The notes below the pieces were generated by a model. That model saw nothing but the letters and a program-made list of their open reading frames with translations. It made no database searches and was not told the origin of the DNA. Shown one piece after another: positions 1 through 9,909 of a DNA stretch of 21,664 nucleotides (position 1 is the first letter of the stretch; each line of letters begins with the position of its first letter). The stretch is from Liolophura sinensis (taxonomy: Eukaryota; Mollusca; Polyplacophora; Chitonida; Chitonidae). Both the position numbers and the translations under genes were made by a program. The stretch lies in NCBI RefSeq assembly GCF_032854445.1, contig NW_027018487.1:1-21664 (forward strand), written 5' to 3'.

Positions 1-550
1 GTTTTTCTACTTTTGGATTTTTGCCTGGTCTTTTTGCTAATTGAAATCGGCTACATTAACTATGTACAATCGCGACTGGTCATTACTATATTCAACTTTT
101 CATTATAAGTTATGTGCCCTTCGGTAGCCCAGACGACGTCAAATCTTTGGGCCAAGCCCATTTAACTCACCCAGCAAATGTCTTACTTCTAAGTCGAAGA
201 CAAACTCAATGTCTTTATCTACATGTAGAAAAACCACACCATTTGTATATAAAAAAAACACAAGGTACTTGATACAGTCCGCTGTAAAAAGGACAATTGA
301 ACACTGACCCACATCAATAAGGTGCCAAAAGATGCGCAATTGGGCCAGGCATCTCCAGCTGTTGAAAAATTGCAAATTTCCTTGGTTTCCATGGAGTAAG
401 AGCCGTTGCTGGGCACGTGATCTTGACATCAATGATTATTCATTTGTGGCTACAGCCAAAAGTATTGGTCGGAGAGCAACGCGGTTTGCACCATTCGATT
501 TCTCGTCAAAAAATACGTCGGATTAGCCTCTTACCAGCAGCATTGGAACA
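1..550 (+). repeat. Monomer unit 1, type A
   Basis: 550 bp, 8-A run, AAAAAGGACAA marker and a CTAC opening. Nearest partner is unit 23, which differs visibly only at GCGAATT near its start. It may not be complete at the left because the phase is arbitrary. Confidence 0.95.
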
Positions 551-1100
551 GTTTTTCCACTTTTGGATTTTTGCCTGGTCTTTTTGCTAATTGAAATCGG
601 CTACATTAACTATGTACAATCGCGACTGGTCATTACTATATTCAACTTTTCATTATAAGTTATGTGCCCTTCGGTAGCCCAGACGACGTCAAATCTTTGG
701 GCCAAGCCCATTTAACTCACCCAGCAAATGTCTTACTTCTAAGTCGAAGACAAACTCAATGTCTTTATCTACATGTAGAAAAACCACACCACTTGTATAT
801 AAAAAAAACACAAGGTACTTGATACAGTCCGCTGTAAAAAGGACAATTGAACACTGACCCACATCAATAAGGTGCCAAAAGTTGCGCAATTGGGCCAGGC
901 ATCTCCAGCTGTTGAAAAATTGCAAATTTCCTTGGTTTCCATGGAGTAAGAGCCGTTGCTGGGCACGTGATCTTGACATCAATGATTATTCATTTGTGGC
1001 TACAGCCAAAAGTATTGGTCGGAGAGCAACGCGATTTGCACCATTCGATTTCTCGTCAAAAAATACGTCGGATTAGCCTCTTACCAGCAGCATTGGAACA
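551..1100 (+). repeat. Monomer unit 2, type B
   Basis: 550 bp. Carries the three B markers (CACCACTTG, AGGACAA, AAGTTGCGC) plus GCGATTTGC near 1033, a change shared only with unit 24. Confidence 0.95.
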
Positions 1101-1651
1101 GTTTTTCCACTTTTGGATTTTTGCCTGGTCTTTTTGCTAATTGAAATCGGCTACATTAACTATGTACAATCGCGACTGGTCATTACTATATTCAACTTTT
1201 CATTATAAGTTATGTGCCCTTCGGTAGCCCAGACGACGTCAAATCTTTGGGCCAAGCCCATTTAACTCACCCAGCAAATGTCTTACTTCTAAGTCGAAGA
1301 CAAACTCAATGTCTTTATCTACATGTAGAAAAACCAAACCATTTGTATATAAAAAACAACACAAGGTACTTGATACAGTCCGCTGTAAAAAGTACAATTG
1401 AACACTGACCCACATCAATAAGGTGCCAAAAGATGCGCAATTGGGCCAGGCATCTCCAGCTGTTGAAAAATTGCAAATTTCCTTGGTTTCCATGGAGTAA
1501 GAGCAGTTGCTGGGCACGTGATCTTGACATCAATGATTATTCATTTGTGGCTACAGCCAAAAGTATTGGTCGGAGAGCAACGCGGTTTGCACCATTCGAT
1601 TTCTCGTCAAAAAATACGTCGGATTAGCCTCTTACCAGCAGCATTGGAACA
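1101..1651 (+). repeat. Monomer unit 3, type C
   Basis: 551 bp. The A-run is interrupted (six A, then CAAC), with ACCAAACC upstream and GAGCAGTTG downstream. This is a clean C copy like units 17 and 25. Confidence 0.95.
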
Positions 1652-2201
1652 GTTTTTCCACTTTTGGATTTTTGCCTGGTCTTTTTGCTAATTGAAATCG
1701 GCTACATTAACTATGTACAATCGCGACTGGTCATTACTATATTCAACTTTTCATTATAAGTTATGTGCCCTTCGGTAGCCCAGACGACGTCAAATCTTTG
1801 GGCCAAGCCCATTTAACTCACCCAGCAGTTGTCTTACTTCTAAGTCAAAGACAAACTCAATGTCTTTATCTACATGTAGAAAAACCACACCATTTGTATA
1901 TAAAAAAAACACAAGGTACTTGATACAGTCCGCTGTAAAAAGTACAATTTAACACTGACCCACATCAATAAGGTGCCAAAAGATGCGCAATTGGGCCAGG
2001 CATCTCCAGCTGTTGAAAAATTGCAAATTTCCTTGGTTTCCATGGAGTAAGAGCCGTTGCTGGGCACGTGATCTTGACATCAATGATTATTCATTTGTGG
2101 CTACAGCCAAAAGTATTGGTCGGAGAGCAACGCGGTTTGCACCATTCGATTTCTCGTCAAAAAATACGTCGGATTAGCCTCTTACCAGCAGCATTGGAAC
2201 A
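1652..2201 (+). repeat. Monomer unit 4, type D
   Basis: 550 bp, CAGCAGTTG, AAGTCAAAG, 8-A run and CAATTTAAC. It is followed by B rather than E, so it marks a break in the canonical order. Confidence 0.95.
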
Positions 2202-2752
2202 GTTTTTCCACTTTTGGATTTTTGCCTGGTCTTTTTGCTAATTGAAATCGGCTACATTAACTATGTACAATCGCGACTGGTCATTACTATATTCAACTTT
2301 TCATTATAAGTTATGTGCCCTTCGGTAGCCAAGACGACGTCAAATCTTTGGGCCAAGCCCATTTAACTCACCCAGCAAATGTCTTACTTCTAAGTCGAAG
2401 ACAAACTCAATGTCTTTATCTACATGTAGAAAACCCACCCCACTTGTATATAAAAAAAACACAAGGTACTTGATACAGTCCGCTGTAAAAAGGACAATTG
2501 AACACTGACCCACATCAATAAGGTGCCAAAAGGTTGCGCAATTGGGCCAGGCATCTCCAGCTGTTGAAAAATTGCAAATTTCCTTGGTTTCCATGGAGTA
2601 AGAGCCGTTGCTGGGCACGTGATCTTGACATCAATGATTATTCATTTGTGGCTACAGCCAAAAGTATTGGTCGGAGAGCAACGCGGTTTGCACCATTCGA
2701 TTTCTCGTCAAAAAATACGTCGGATTAGCCTCTTACCAGCAGCATTGGAACA
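2202..2752 (+). repeat. Monomer unit 5, type B, divergent
   Basis: 551 bp. B markers plus several private changes: AAGACG instead of CAGACG near 2331, two A-to-C changes giving CCCACCCCAC near 2434, and an extra G before TTGCGC near 2532. It lies out of order between D and another B. Confidence 0.93.
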
Positions 2753-3304
2753 GTTTTTCCACTTTTGGATTTTTGCCTGGTCTTTTTGCTAATTGAAATC
2801 GGCTACATTAACTATGTACAATCGCGACTGGTCATTACTATATTCAACTTTTCATTATAAGTTATGTGCCCATTCGGTAGCCCAGACGACGTCAAATCTT
2901 TGGGCCAAGCCCATTTAACTCACCCAGCAAATGTCTTACTTCTAAGTCGAAGACAAACTCAATGTCTTTATCTACATGTAGAAAAACCACACCACTTGTA
3001 TATAAAAAAAACACAAGGTACTTGATACAGTCCGCTGTAAAAAGGACAATTGAACACTGACCCACATCAATAAGGTGCCAAAAGTTGCGCAATTGGGGCC
3101 AGGCATCTCCAGCTGTTGAAAAATTGCAAATTTCCTTGGTTTCCATGGAGTAAGAGCCGTTGCTGGGCACGTGATCTTGACATCAATGATTATTCATTTG
3201 TGGCTACAGCCAAAAGTATTGGTCGGAGAGCAACGCGGTTTGCACCATTCGATTTCTCGTCAAAAAATACGTCGGATTAGCCTCTTACCAGCAGCATTGG
3301 AACA
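2753..3304 (+). repeat. Monomer unit 6, type B, with two insertions
   Basis: 552 bp. B markers plus private single-base insertions: GCCCATTCGG near 2871 and a fourth G in TTGGGGCC near 3095. It matches unit 28 in order but not in these insertions. Confidence 0.93.
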
Positions 3305-3855
3305 GTTTTTCCACTTTTGGATTTTTGCCTGGTCTTTTTGCTAATTGAAATCGGCTACATTAACTATGTACAATCGCGACTGGTCATTACTATATTCAAC
3401 TTTTCATTATAAGTTATGTGCCCTTCGGTAGCCCAGACGACGTCAAATCTTTGGGCCAAGCCCATTTAACTCACCCAGCAAATGTCTTACTTCTAAGTCG
3501 AAGACAAACTCAATGTCTTTATCTACATGTAGAAAAACCAAACCATTTGTATATAAAAAACAACACAAGGTACTTGATACAGTCCGCTGTAAAAAGTACA
3601 ATTGAACACTGACCCACATCAATAAGGTGCCAAAAGATGCGCAATTGGGCCAGGCATCTCCAGCTGTTGAAAAATTGCAAATTTCCTTGGTTTCCATGTA
3701 GTAAGAGCAGTTGCTGGGCACGTGATCTTGACATCAATGATTATTCATTTGTGGCTACAGCCAAAAGTATTGGTCGGAGAGCAACGCGGTTTGCACCATT
3801 CGATTTCTCGTCAAAAAATACGTCGGATTAGCCTCTTACCAGCAGCATTGGAACA
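3305..3855 (+). repeat. Monomer unit 7, type C with a G-type patch
   Basis: 551 bp. C markers throughout, but CCATGTAG near 3696 instead of CCATGGAG; elsewhere that change is found only in type G copies. This is consistent with a short conversion tract. Confidence 0.93.
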
Positions 3856-4405
3856 GTTTTTCCACTTTTGGATTTTTGCCTGGTCTTTTTGCTAATTGAA
3901 ATCGGCTACATTAACTATGTACAATCGCGACTGGTCATTACTATATTCAACTTTTCATTATAAGTTATGTGCCCTTCGGTAGCCCAGACGACGTCAAATC
4001 TTTGGGCCAAGCCCATTTAACTCACCCAGCAGTTGTCTTACTTCTAAGTCAAAGACAAACTCAATGTCTTTATCTACATGTAGAAAAACCACACCATTTG
4101 TATATAAAAAAAACACAAGGTACTTGATACAGTCCGCTGTAAAAAGTACAATTTAACACTGACCCACATCAATAAGGTGCCAAAAGATGCGCAATTGGGC
4201 CAGGCATCTCCAGCAGTTGAAAAATTGCAAATTTCCTTGGTTTCCATGGAGTAAGAGCCGTTGCTGGGCACGTGATCTTGACATCAATGATTATTCATTT
4301 GTGGCTACAGCCAAAAGTATTGGTCGGAGAGCAACGCGGTTTGCACCATTCGATTTCTCGTCAAAAAATACGTCGGATTAGCCTCTTACCAGCAGCATTG
4401 GAACA
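3856..4405 (+). repeat. Monomer unit 8, type D
   Basis: 550 bp, D markers. The private change CCAGCAGTTG near 4210 removes the CAGCTG present in the other copies. Confidence 0.95.
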
Positions 4406-4954
4406 GTTTTTCCACTTTTGGATTTTTGCCTGGTCTTTTTGCTAATTGAAATCGGCTACATTAACTATGTACAATCGCGACTGGTCATTACTATATTCAA
4501 CTTTTCATTATAAGTTATGTGCCCTTCGGTAGCCCAGACGACGTCAAATCTTTGGGCCAAGCCCATTTAACTCACCCAGCAGTTGTCTTACTTCTAAGTC
4601 AAAGACAAACTCAATGTCTTTATCTACATGTAGAAAAACCACACCATTTGTATATAAAAAAACACAAGGTACTTGATACAGTCCGCTGTAAAAAGTACAA
4701 TTTAACACTGACCCACATCAATAAGGTGCCAAAAGATGCGCAATTGGGCCAGGCATCTCCAGCTGTTGAAAAATTGCAAATTGCCTTGGTTTCCATGGAG
4801 TAAGAGCCGTTGCTGGGCACGTGATCTTGACATCAATGATTATTCATTTGTGGCTACAGCCAAAAGTATTGGTCGGAGAGCAACGCGGTTTGCACCATTC
4901 GATTTCTCGTCAAAAAATACGTCGGATTAGCCTCTTACCAGCAGCATTGGAACA
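4406..4954 (+). repeat. Monomer unit 9, type E
   Basis: 549 bp, D-like markers with a 7-A run. CAAATTGCC near 4778 is shared only with unit 31 and is a key tag for the 12.1-kb duplication. Confidence 0.95.
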
Positions 4955-4955
4955 G

Positions 4956-4989
4956 TTTTTCCACTTTTGGATTTTTGCCTGGTCTTTTT
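4956..4989 (+). other. Cluster of three T5 runs at the monomer start (reference copy)
   Basis: T5 runs lie at 4956-4960, 4972-4976 and 4985-4989, and recur in every copy; unit 20 has T6 in the first, and units 22 and 40 have T6 in the third. T runs of this length can end RNA polymerase III transcription, but no matching promoter is established here. Confidence 0.3.
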
Positions 4990-5101
4990 GCTAATTGAAA
5001 TCGGCTACATTAACTATGTACAATCGCGACTGGTCATTACTATATTCAACTTTTCATTATAAGTTATGTGCCCTTCGGTAGCCCAGACGACGTCAAATCT
5101 T

Positions 5102-5114
5102 TGGGCCAAGCCCA
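5102..5114. other. Short inverted repeat, 5-bp arms, 3-nt loop (reference copy)
   Basis: TGGGC-CAA-GCCCA. In most type H copies the loop is AAA while both arms stay intact. It could form a small hairpin if transcribed. Stems this short also arise by chance. Confidence 0.35.
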
Positions 5115-5171
5115 TTTAACTCACCCAGCAAATGTCTTACTTCTAAGTCGAAGACAAACTCAATGTCTTTA

Positions 5172-5183
5172 TCTACATGTAGA
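5172..5183. other. 12-bp perfect palindrome in the monomer (reference copy)
   Basis: TCTACATGTAGA reads the same on both strands and recurs at the same place in nearly every copy; unit 26 has a one-base break. It sits about 16 bp upstream of the TATA-like element. A dimeric protein could bind it, but no bound factor can be named from sequence. Confidence 0.6.
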
Positions 5184-5199
5184 AAAACCACACCATTTG

Positions 5200-5212
5200 T
5201 ATATAAAAAAAA
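5200..5212 (+). promoter_or_regulatory. TATA-like element with variable A-run (reference copy)
   Basis: TATATA followed by 8 A occurs in every complete monomer, with 6 A plus CAA in C, 7 in E, 8 in most, and 9-10 in H. It resembles a TATA box on the + strand but could simply be an A-tract affecting DNA bending or nucleosome placement. There is no evidence of transcription. Confidence 0.3.
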
Positions 5213-5226
5213 CACAAGGTACTTGA

Positions 5227-5240
5227 TACAGTCCGCTGTA
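5227..5240. other. Short inverted repeat, 5-bp arms, 4-nt loop (reference copy)
   Basis: TACAG-TCCG-CTGTA, about 15 bp downstream of the A-run. In type G the loop is TCTG and the arms are kept. Unit 22 has GCCCG after TACA, which disturbs one arm. Confidence 0.35.
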
Positions 5241-5367
5241 AAAAGTACAATTGAACACTGACCCACATCAATAAGGTGCCAAAAGATGCGCAATTGGGCC
5301 AGGCATCTCCAGCTGTTGAAAAATTGCAAATTTCCTTGGTTTCCATGGAGTAAGAGCCGTTGCTGGG

Positions 5368-5375
5368 CACGTGAT
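5368..5375. promoter_or_regulatory. CACGTG E-box (reference copy)
   Basis: CACGTGAT is unchanged in every complete copy I checked. CACGTG is a known binding core for bHLH-type factors. Read on the minus strand it is ATCACGTG, which also fits the budding-yeast CDEI consensus RTCACRTG. A 6-8 bp match is weak evidence for function. Confidence 0.3.
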
Positions 5376-5400
5376 CTTGACATCAATGATTATTCATTTG

Positions 5401-5412
5401 TGGCTACAGCCA
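5401..5412. other. Short inverted repeat, 5-bp arms, 2-nt centre (reference copy)
   Basis: TGGCT-AC-AGCCA lies in the nearly invariant last third of the monomer. Only unit 37 alters an arm. With only two central bases it is better viewed as a near-palindrome than a stable hairpin. Confidence 0.35.
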
Positions 5413-5504
5413 AAAGTATTGGTCGGAGAGCAACGCGGTTTGCACCATTCGATTTCTCGTCAAAAAATACGTCGGATTAGCCTCTTACCAGCAGCATTGG
5501 AACA

Positions 5505-6054
5505 GTTTTTCCACTTTTGGATTTTTACCTGGTCTTTTTGCTAATTGAAATCGGCTACATTAACTATGTACAATAGCGACTGGTCATTACTATATTCAAC
5601 TTTTCATTATAAGTTATGTGCCCTTCGGTAGCCCAGACGACGTCAAATCTTTGGGCCAAGCCCATTTAACTCACCCAGCAAATGTCTTACTTCTAAGTCG
5701 AAGACAAACTCAATGTCTTTATCTACATGTAGAAAAACCACACCATTTGTATATAAAAAAAACACAAGGTATATGATACAGTCTGCTGTAAAAAGTACAA
5801 TTGAACACTGACCCACATCAATAAGGTGCCAAAAGATGCGCAATTGGGCCAGGCATCTCCAGCTGTTGACAAATTGCAAATTTCCTTGGTTTCCATGTAG
5901 TAAGAGCCGTTGCTGGGCACGTGATCTTGACATCAATGATTATTCATTTGTGGCTACAGCCAAAAGTATTGGTCGGAGAGCAACGCGGTTTGCACCATTC
6001 GATTTCTCGTCAAAAAATACGTCGGATTAGCCTCTTACCAGCAGCATTGGAACA
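5505..6054 (+). repeat. Monomer unit 11, type G
   Basis: 550 bp. All G markers are present: TTTTACCTGG, CAATAGCG, GGTATATG, CAGTCTGC, TTGACAAATT and CATGTAGTAAG. It is followed by H, as in five of six G occurrences. Confidence 0.95.
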
Positions 6055-6606
6055 GTTTTTCTACTTTTGGATTTTTGCCTGGTCTTTTTGCTAATTGAAA
6101 TCGGCTACATTAACTATGTACAATCGCGACTGGTCATTACTATATTCAACTTTTCATTATAAGTTATGTGCCCTTCGGTAGCCCAGACGACGTCAAATCT
6201 TTGGGCAAAGCCCATTTAACTCACCCAGCAGTTGTCTTACTTCTAAGTCGAAGACAAACTCAATGTCTTTATCTACATGTAGAAAAACCACACCATTTGT
6301 ATATAAAAAAAAAACACAAGGTACTTGATACAGTCCGCTGTAAAAAGTACAATTGAACACTGACCCACATCAATAAGGTGCCAAAAGATGCGCAATTGGG
6401 CCAGGCATCTCCAGCTGTTGAAAAATTGCAAATTTCCTTGGTTTCCATGGAGTAAGAGCCGTTGCTGGGCACGTGATCTTGACATCAATGATTATTCATT
6501 TGTGGCTACAGCCAAAAGTATTGGTCGGAGAGCAACGCGGTTTGCACCATTCGATTTCTCGTCAAAAAATACGTCGGATTAGCCTCTTACCAGCAGCATT
6601 GGAACA
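6055..6606 (+). repeat. Monomer unit 12, type H
   Basis: 552 bp. CTAC opening, GGGCAAAGCCC, CAGCAGTTG with AAGTCGAAG, and a 10-A run, tied with unit 39 for the longest in the array. Confidence 0.95.
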
Positions 6607-7157
6607 GTTTTTCCACTTTTGGATTTTTGCCTGGTCTTTTTGCTAATTGAAATCGGCTACATTAACTATGTACAATCGCGACTGGTCATTACTATATTCA
6701 ACTTTTCATTATAAGTTATGTGCCCTTCGGTAGCCCAGACGACGTCAAATCTTTGGGCCAAGCCCATTTAACTCACCCAGCAAATGTCTTACTTCTAAGT
6801 CGAAGACAAACTCAATGTCTTTATCTACATGTAGAAAAACCACACCATTTGTATATAAAAAAAAACACAAGGTACTTGATACAGTCCGCTGTAAAAAGTA
6901 CAATTGAACACTGACCCACATCAATAAGGTGCCAAAAGATGCGCAATTGGGCCAGGCATCTCCAGCTGTTGAAAAATTGCAAATTTCCTTGGTTTCCATG
7001 GAGTAAGAGCCGTTGCTGGGCACGTGATCTTGACATCAATGATTATTCATTTGTGGCTACAGCCAAAAGTATTGGTCGGAGAGCAACGCGGTTTGCACCA
7101 TTCGATTTCTCGTCAAAAAATACGTCGGATTAGCCTCTTACCAGCAGCATTGGAACA
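6607..7157 (+). repeat. Monomer unit 13, type F
   Basis: 551 bp, consensus-like but with a 9-A run. Corresponds to unit 35 (8-A). Confidence 0.93.
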
Positions 7158-7708
7158 GTTTTTCCACTTTTGGATTTTTACCTGGTCTTTTTGCTAATTG
7201 AAATCGGCTACATTAACTATGTACAATAGCGACTGGTCATTACTATATTCAACTTTTCATTATAAGTTATGTGCCCTTCGGTAGCCCAGACGACGTCAAA
7301 TCTTTGGGCCAAGCCCATTTAACTCACCCAGCAAATGTCTTACTTCTAAGTCGAAGACAAACTCAATGTCTTTATCTACATGTAGAAAAACCACACCATT
7401 TGTATATAAAAAAAAACACAAGGTATATGATACAGTCTGCTGTAAAAAGTACAATTGAACACTCACCCACATCAATAAGGTGCCAAAAGATGCGCAATTG
7501 GGCCAGGCATCTCCAGCTGTTGACAAATTGCAAATTTCCTTGGTTTCCATGTAGTAAGAGCCGTTGCTGGGCACGTGATCTTGACATCAATGATTATTCA
7601 TTTGTGGCTACAGCCAAAAGTATTGGTCGGAGAGCAACGCGGTTTGCACCATTCGATTTCTCGTCAAAAAATACGTCGGATTAGCCTCTTACCAGCAGCA
7701 TTGGAACA
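7158..7708 (+). repeat. Monomer unit 14, type G
   Basis: 551 bp, all G markers and a 9-A run. CACTCACCC near 7464 (others CACTGACCC) is shared only with unit 29, a C copy. It removes a TGA and opens a 137-codon frame at 7271-7684. This is the only G not followed by H. Confidence 0.94.
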
Positions 7709-8258
7709 GTTTTTCCACTTTTGGATTTTTGCCTGGTCTTTTTGCTAATTGAAATCGGCTACATTAACTATGTACAATCGCGACTGGTCATTACTATATT
7801 CAACTTTTCATTATAAGTTATGTGCCCTTCGGTAGCCCAGACGACGTCAAATCTTTGGGCCAAGCCCATTTAACTCACCCAGCAAATGTCTTACTTCTAA
7901 GTCGAAGACAAACTCAATGTCTTTATCTACATGTAGAAAAACCACACCATTTGTATATAAAAAAAACACAAGGTACTTGATACAGTCCGCTGTAAAAAGG
8001 ACAATTGAACACTGACCCACATCAATAAGGTGCCAAAAGATGCGCAATTGGGCCAGGCATCTCCAGCTGTTGAAAAATTGCAAATTTCCTTGGTTTCCAT
8101 GGAGTAAGAGCCGTTGCTGGGCACGTGATCTTGACATCAATGATTATTCATTTGTGGCTACAGCCAAAAGTATTGGTCGGAGAGCAACGCGGTTTGCACC
8201 ATTCGATTTCTCGTCAAAAAATACGTCGGATTAGCCTCTTACCAGCAGCATTGGAACA
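7709..8258 (+). repeat. Monomer unit 15, type A
   Basis: 550 bp, AAAAAGGACAA marker with a CCAC rather than CTAC opening, unlike the A copies at units 1 and 23. It starts the most complete HOR pass. Confidence 0.94.
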
Positions 8259-8808
8259 GTTTTTCCACTTTTGGATTTTTGCCTGGTCTTTTTGCTAATT
8301 GAAATCGGCTACATTAACTATGTACAATCGCGACTGGTCATTACTATATTCAACTTTTCATTATAAGTTATGTGCCCTTCGGTAGCCCAGACGACGTCAA
8401 ATCTTTGGGCCAAGCCCATTTAACTCACCCAGCAAATGTCTTACTTCTAAGTCGAAGACAAACTCAATGTCTTTATCTACATGTAGAAAAACCACACCAC
8501 TTGTATATAAAAAAAACACAAGGTACTTGATACAGTCCGCTGTAAAAAGGACAATTGAACACTGACCCACATCAATAAGGTGCCAAAAGTTGCGCAATTG
8601 GGCCAGGCATCTCCAGCTGTTGAAAAATTGCAAATTTCCTTGGTTTCCATGGAGTAAGAGCCGTTGCTGGGCACGTGATCTTGACATCAATGATTATTCA
8701 TTTGTGGCTACAGCCAAAAGTATTGGTCGGAGAGCAACGCGGTTTGCACCATTCGATTTCTCGTCAAAAAATACGTCGGATTAGCCTCTTACCAGCAGCA
8801 TTGGAACA
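8259..8808 (+). repeat. Monomer unit 16, type B
   Basis: 550 bp, clean B copy with GCGGTTTGC, so it groups with unit 28 rather than with units 2 and 24. Confidence 0.95.
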
Positions 8809-9359
8809 GTTTTTCCACTTTTGGATTTTTGCCTGGTCTTTTTGCTAATTGAAATCGGCTACATTAACTATGTACAATCGCGACTGGTCATTACTATATT
8901 CAACTTTTCATTATAAGTTATGTGCCCTTCGGTAGCCCAGACGACGTCAAATCTTTGGGCCAAGCCCATTTAACTCACCCAGCAAATGTCTTACTTCTAA
9001 GTCGAAGACAAACTCAATGTCTTTATCTACATGTAGAAAAACCAAACCATTTGTATATAAAAAACAACACAAGGTACTTGATACAGTCCGCTGTAAAAAG
9101 TACAATTGAACACTGACCCACATCAATAAGGTGCCAAAAGATGCGCAATTGGGCCAGGCATCTCCAGCTGTTGAAAAATTGCAAATTTCCTTGGTTTCCA
9201 TGGAGTAAGAGCAGTTGCTGGGCACGTGATCTTGACATCAATGATTATTCATTTGTGGCTACAGCCAAAAGTATTGGTCGGAGAGCAACGCGGTTTGCAC
9301 CATTCGATTTCTCGTCAAAAAATACGTCGGATTAGCCTCTTACCAGCAGCATTGGAACA
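8809..9359 (+). repeat. Monomer unit 17, type C
   Basis: 551 bp, clean C copy: interrupted A-run and GAGCAGTTG. Confidence 0.95.
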
Positions 9360-9909
9360 GTTTTTCCACTTTTGGATTTTTGCCTGGTCTTTTTGCTAAT
9401 TGAAATCGGCTACATTAACTATGTACAATCGCGACTGGTCATTACTATATTCAACTTTTCATTATAAGTTATGTGCCCTTCGGTAGCCCAGACGACGTCA
9501 AATCTTTGGGCCAAGCCCATTTAACTCACCCAGCAGTTGTCTTACTTCTAAGTCAAAGACAAACTCAATGTCTTTATCTACATGTAGAAAAACCACACCA
9601 TTTGTATATAAAAAAAACACAAGGTACTTGATACAGTCCGCTGTAAAAAGTACAATTTAACACTGACCCACATCAATAAGGTGCCAAAAGATGCGCAATT
9701 GGGCCAGGCATCTCCAGCTGTTGAAAAATTGCAAATTTCCGTGGTTTCCATGGAGTAAGAGCCGTTGCTGGGCACGTGATCTTGACATCAATGATTATTC
9801 ATTTGTGGCTACAGCCAAAAGTATTGGTCGGAGAGCAACGCGGTTTGCACCATTCGATTTCTCGTCAAAAAATACGTCGGATTAGCCTCTTACCAGCAGC
9901 ATTGGAACA
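9360..9909 (+). repeat. Monomer unit 18, type D
   Basis: 550 bp, D markers; private TTTCCGTGG near 9740. Confidence 0.95.

Larger units (their letters stand above)
1..2201 (+). repeat. HOR block ABCD (units 1-4)
   Basis: Four consecutive monomers in canonical order, followed by an abrupt return to type B. Units 1-3 match units 23-25 in detail, including the CTAC opening of A and the rare G-to-A change shared by units 2 and 24. Because the window starts here, the block may begin further upstream. Confidence 0.8.
5359..5497. other. Nearly invariant monomer segment (reference copy)
   Basis: This ~140-bp stretch holds almost no type markers. Across 39 copies I found only about eight changes: GCGATTT in units 2 and 24, and single changes in units 19, 21, 31 and 37 plus two in unit 38. 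Most A-I markers fall at offsets of about 175-405. The contrast is seen directly; the cause is not. Confidence 0.5.
4955..5504 (+). repeat. Monomer unit 10, type F (reference copy)
   Basis: 550 bp with no private change that I can see, so it serves as the reference for marker and motif positions in this annotation. Units 27, 32 and 35 look the same. Confidence 0.96.
2753..6606 (+). repeat. HOR block BCDEFGH (units 6-12)
   Basis: Seven consecutive monomers in canonical order, the longest uninterrupted run together with units 28-34. Only A and I of the nominal nine-monomer cycle are absent. The copy at 14861-18711 has the same order and shares the rare T-to-G variant in its E monomer. Confidence 0.85.
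6607..7708 (+). repeat. HOR fragment FG (units 13-14)
   Basis: After H at unit 12 the array steps back to F and G, then jumps to A. The same H-to-F step back occurs at the unit 34/35 boundary, 22 monomers later. This suggests the irregular join was itself copied as part of a larger block. Confidence 0.75.

Noticed and set aside
5061-5080. Resemblance of GTGCCCTTCGG to the 5' end of U6 snRNA
   Set aside because: The match ends after about ten bases; the conserved U6 ACAGAG box and downstream stem are absent.
5093-5386. 97-codon minus-strand frame, repeated in many copies, as a possible gene
   Set aside because: It depends on an 8-A run: copies with 6, 7, 9 or 10 A switch frame or start, and single-base indels in units 5, 6 and 38 are tolerated. 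No family motif was recognised. Repetition of one ORF across a satellite is expected without coding function.
5401-5460. tRNA- or SINE-like internal promoter (TGGCTACAG plus ATTCGATTTC, then a T5 run)
   Set aside because: Both boxes deviate from the Pol III A- and B-box consensus, and no cloverleaf can be drawn. Spacing alone is not enough.
5286-5480. 64-codon + strand frame found in nearly every copy
   Set aside because: It persists because the underlying sequence is homogenised. No ribosome-binding or splice context, no recognised domain, and other frames across the same segment are similarly open.
7271-7684. 137-codon + strand frame (also at 15524-15937) as a fusion gene
   Set aside because: It arises from one substitution that removes a stop between two frames that are separate in the other copies; a by-product of the repeat.
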